Shown: positions 63,600-64,000 of the stretch, piece by piece
How the letters are laid out: every line of letters begins with the position of its first letter
Position numbering within the stretch: position 1 is the stretch's first letter
Assembly (NCBI RefSeq): GCF_014779555.2
Contig: NZ_CP094357.1
Span: 4,030,001-4,094,000, forward strand
Origin: Lysobacter capsici
GTDB lineage: Bacteria > Pseudomonadota > Gammaproteobacteria > Xanthomonadales > Xanthomonadaceae
DNA length: 64,000 nt
Reading direction: 5' to 3'
The notes under the pieces: model-generated
The model's input: only the letters and a program-made list of their open reading frames with translations
Told to the model about the DNA's origin: nothing
Databases searched by the model: none
Translations under genes and position numbers: made by a program

Positions 63600-64000
63600 C
63601 AGGTGGCCGCGCCCGAGGCCTGTGTATCGATCGGCACTTCGTCCGGCGGGCCCTTGAGTTCGACCAGATTGCCTTCCGGGTCGAACAGATATTGCGAGGG
63701 GCCTTCGCCCTCGGCGCCGTAGCGCGAACCGAAATCGCCGATGCGCACGCCGTGCGCGTCCAGATGGGCCACGATCGCCGCGCGGTCGAAGGGCTCGGCG
63801 CGCAGGCACAGGTGATCCATGTTGCGGCCCTCCTCGCCCGGCGCGGCGCCGCCCATGCGGCCGATCTTGCCGTCCACGTCGACCAGATCGATCAGCGAAG
63901 CGCCGGCGCGCAACTGCACCAGCCCGATCGGGTCCTGGCGGCGCTCGATCGTGCAGCCGAGCACGTCGCAATAGAAGGCGATCATCGCCGCGGTGTCGCG
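63599..64000 (-). CDS. VOC (glyoxalase/bleomycin-resistance fold) protein, N-terminus outside
   Basis: The frame is open to the window edge, so the protein is truncated at its N-terminus; 133 residues are visible. VOC marks are IAFYCDVLGCTIERRQD, MDHLCLRAEPFD and the C-terminal YLFDPEGNLVELKG. The visible metal-ligand positions are a histidine (DHLCL) and a glutamate (VELKG); the first may lie upstream. VOC proteins include glyoxalases, dioxygenases and drug-binding resistance proteins. Coupled by ATGA to an efflux pump gene, which fits a resistance role but does not prove it. Confidence 0.85.
   Translation of the reverse strand, partial: RDTAAMIAFYCDVLGCTIERRQDPIGLVQLRAGASLIDLVDVDGKIGRMGGAAPGEEGRNMDHLCLRAEPFDRAAIVAHLDAHGVRIGDFGSRYGAEGEGPSQYLFDPEGNLVELKGPPDEVPIDTQASGAAT

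Overview
The window is a chromosomal segment of a high-GC gammaproteobacterium, most probably Lysobacter or a close relative (Lysobacteraceae/Xanthomonadaceae). This is inferred from the very GC-rich codon usage, the MinCDE, Bpt, PurT and RlmKL sequences, a lipoprotein-type angiotensin-converting-enzyme homologue, a Tat-exported phospholipase C, and the small palindromic repeats typical of this family. I see no rRNA, tRNA, CRISPR array, prophage or intact insertion sequence. The sequence starts inside an aquaporin gene and ends inside a glyoxalase-family gene.

Layout. 1-9 kb is mostly housekeeping: aquaporin end, pirin, a PmtA-like methyltransferase, rlmKL coupled to an alpha/beta hydrolase, a divergent MOSC protein and AmpD-like amidase, then tesB with a DUF2007-like membrane protein. 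9-15 kb encodes envelope and secreted products: a secreted unknown, an ECF sigma factor fused to a membrane domain, a large DUF11 surface protein and a six-EF-hand protein. 15-29 kb mixes bpt, lipoproteins, an R2K-type ATP-grasp gene overlapping a SUKH-like gene, purT, a four-gene SPFH operon containing an Arc-type repressor, a VanY-type carboxypeptidase, methyltransferases and an AlkA-type glycosylase. 29-39 kb holds an SRPBCC membrane protein, a NarL-type two-component pair, a GNAT gene overlapping minC, minD, minE, a HEAAH-motif protein and an unusual zinc-ribbon SDR. 39-47 kb contains the ACE-like peptidase, a DUF2235 hydrolase, an amidohydrolase, and a divergent AraC regulator and EamA exporter.

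47-60 kb is the most accessory-looking part. It carries a winged-helix/nSTAND1/TPR signalling protein with a lysine-rich partner, a secreted protein with a microbial-ribonuclease-like sequence lacking the catalytic residues, an unrecognised 471-residue protein, and an operon of vWA protein, PP2C phosphatase, a probable 45-residue small ORF, membrane-anchored kinase and membrane protein. That operon resembles the TerY-phosphatase-kinase triad of Ter-type stress systems. The window closes with a phosphocholine-type phospholipase C and a Bcr/CflA efflux pump coupled to a glyoxalase-fold gene.

Intergenic DNA is rich in short inverted repeats, several in head-to-head pairs. One pair lies in frame inside rlmKL. 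A 70-bp tandem repeat has duplicated the 5' end of the neighbouring hydrolase gene. All functional statements are sequence reading plus family knowledge; no database search was run.
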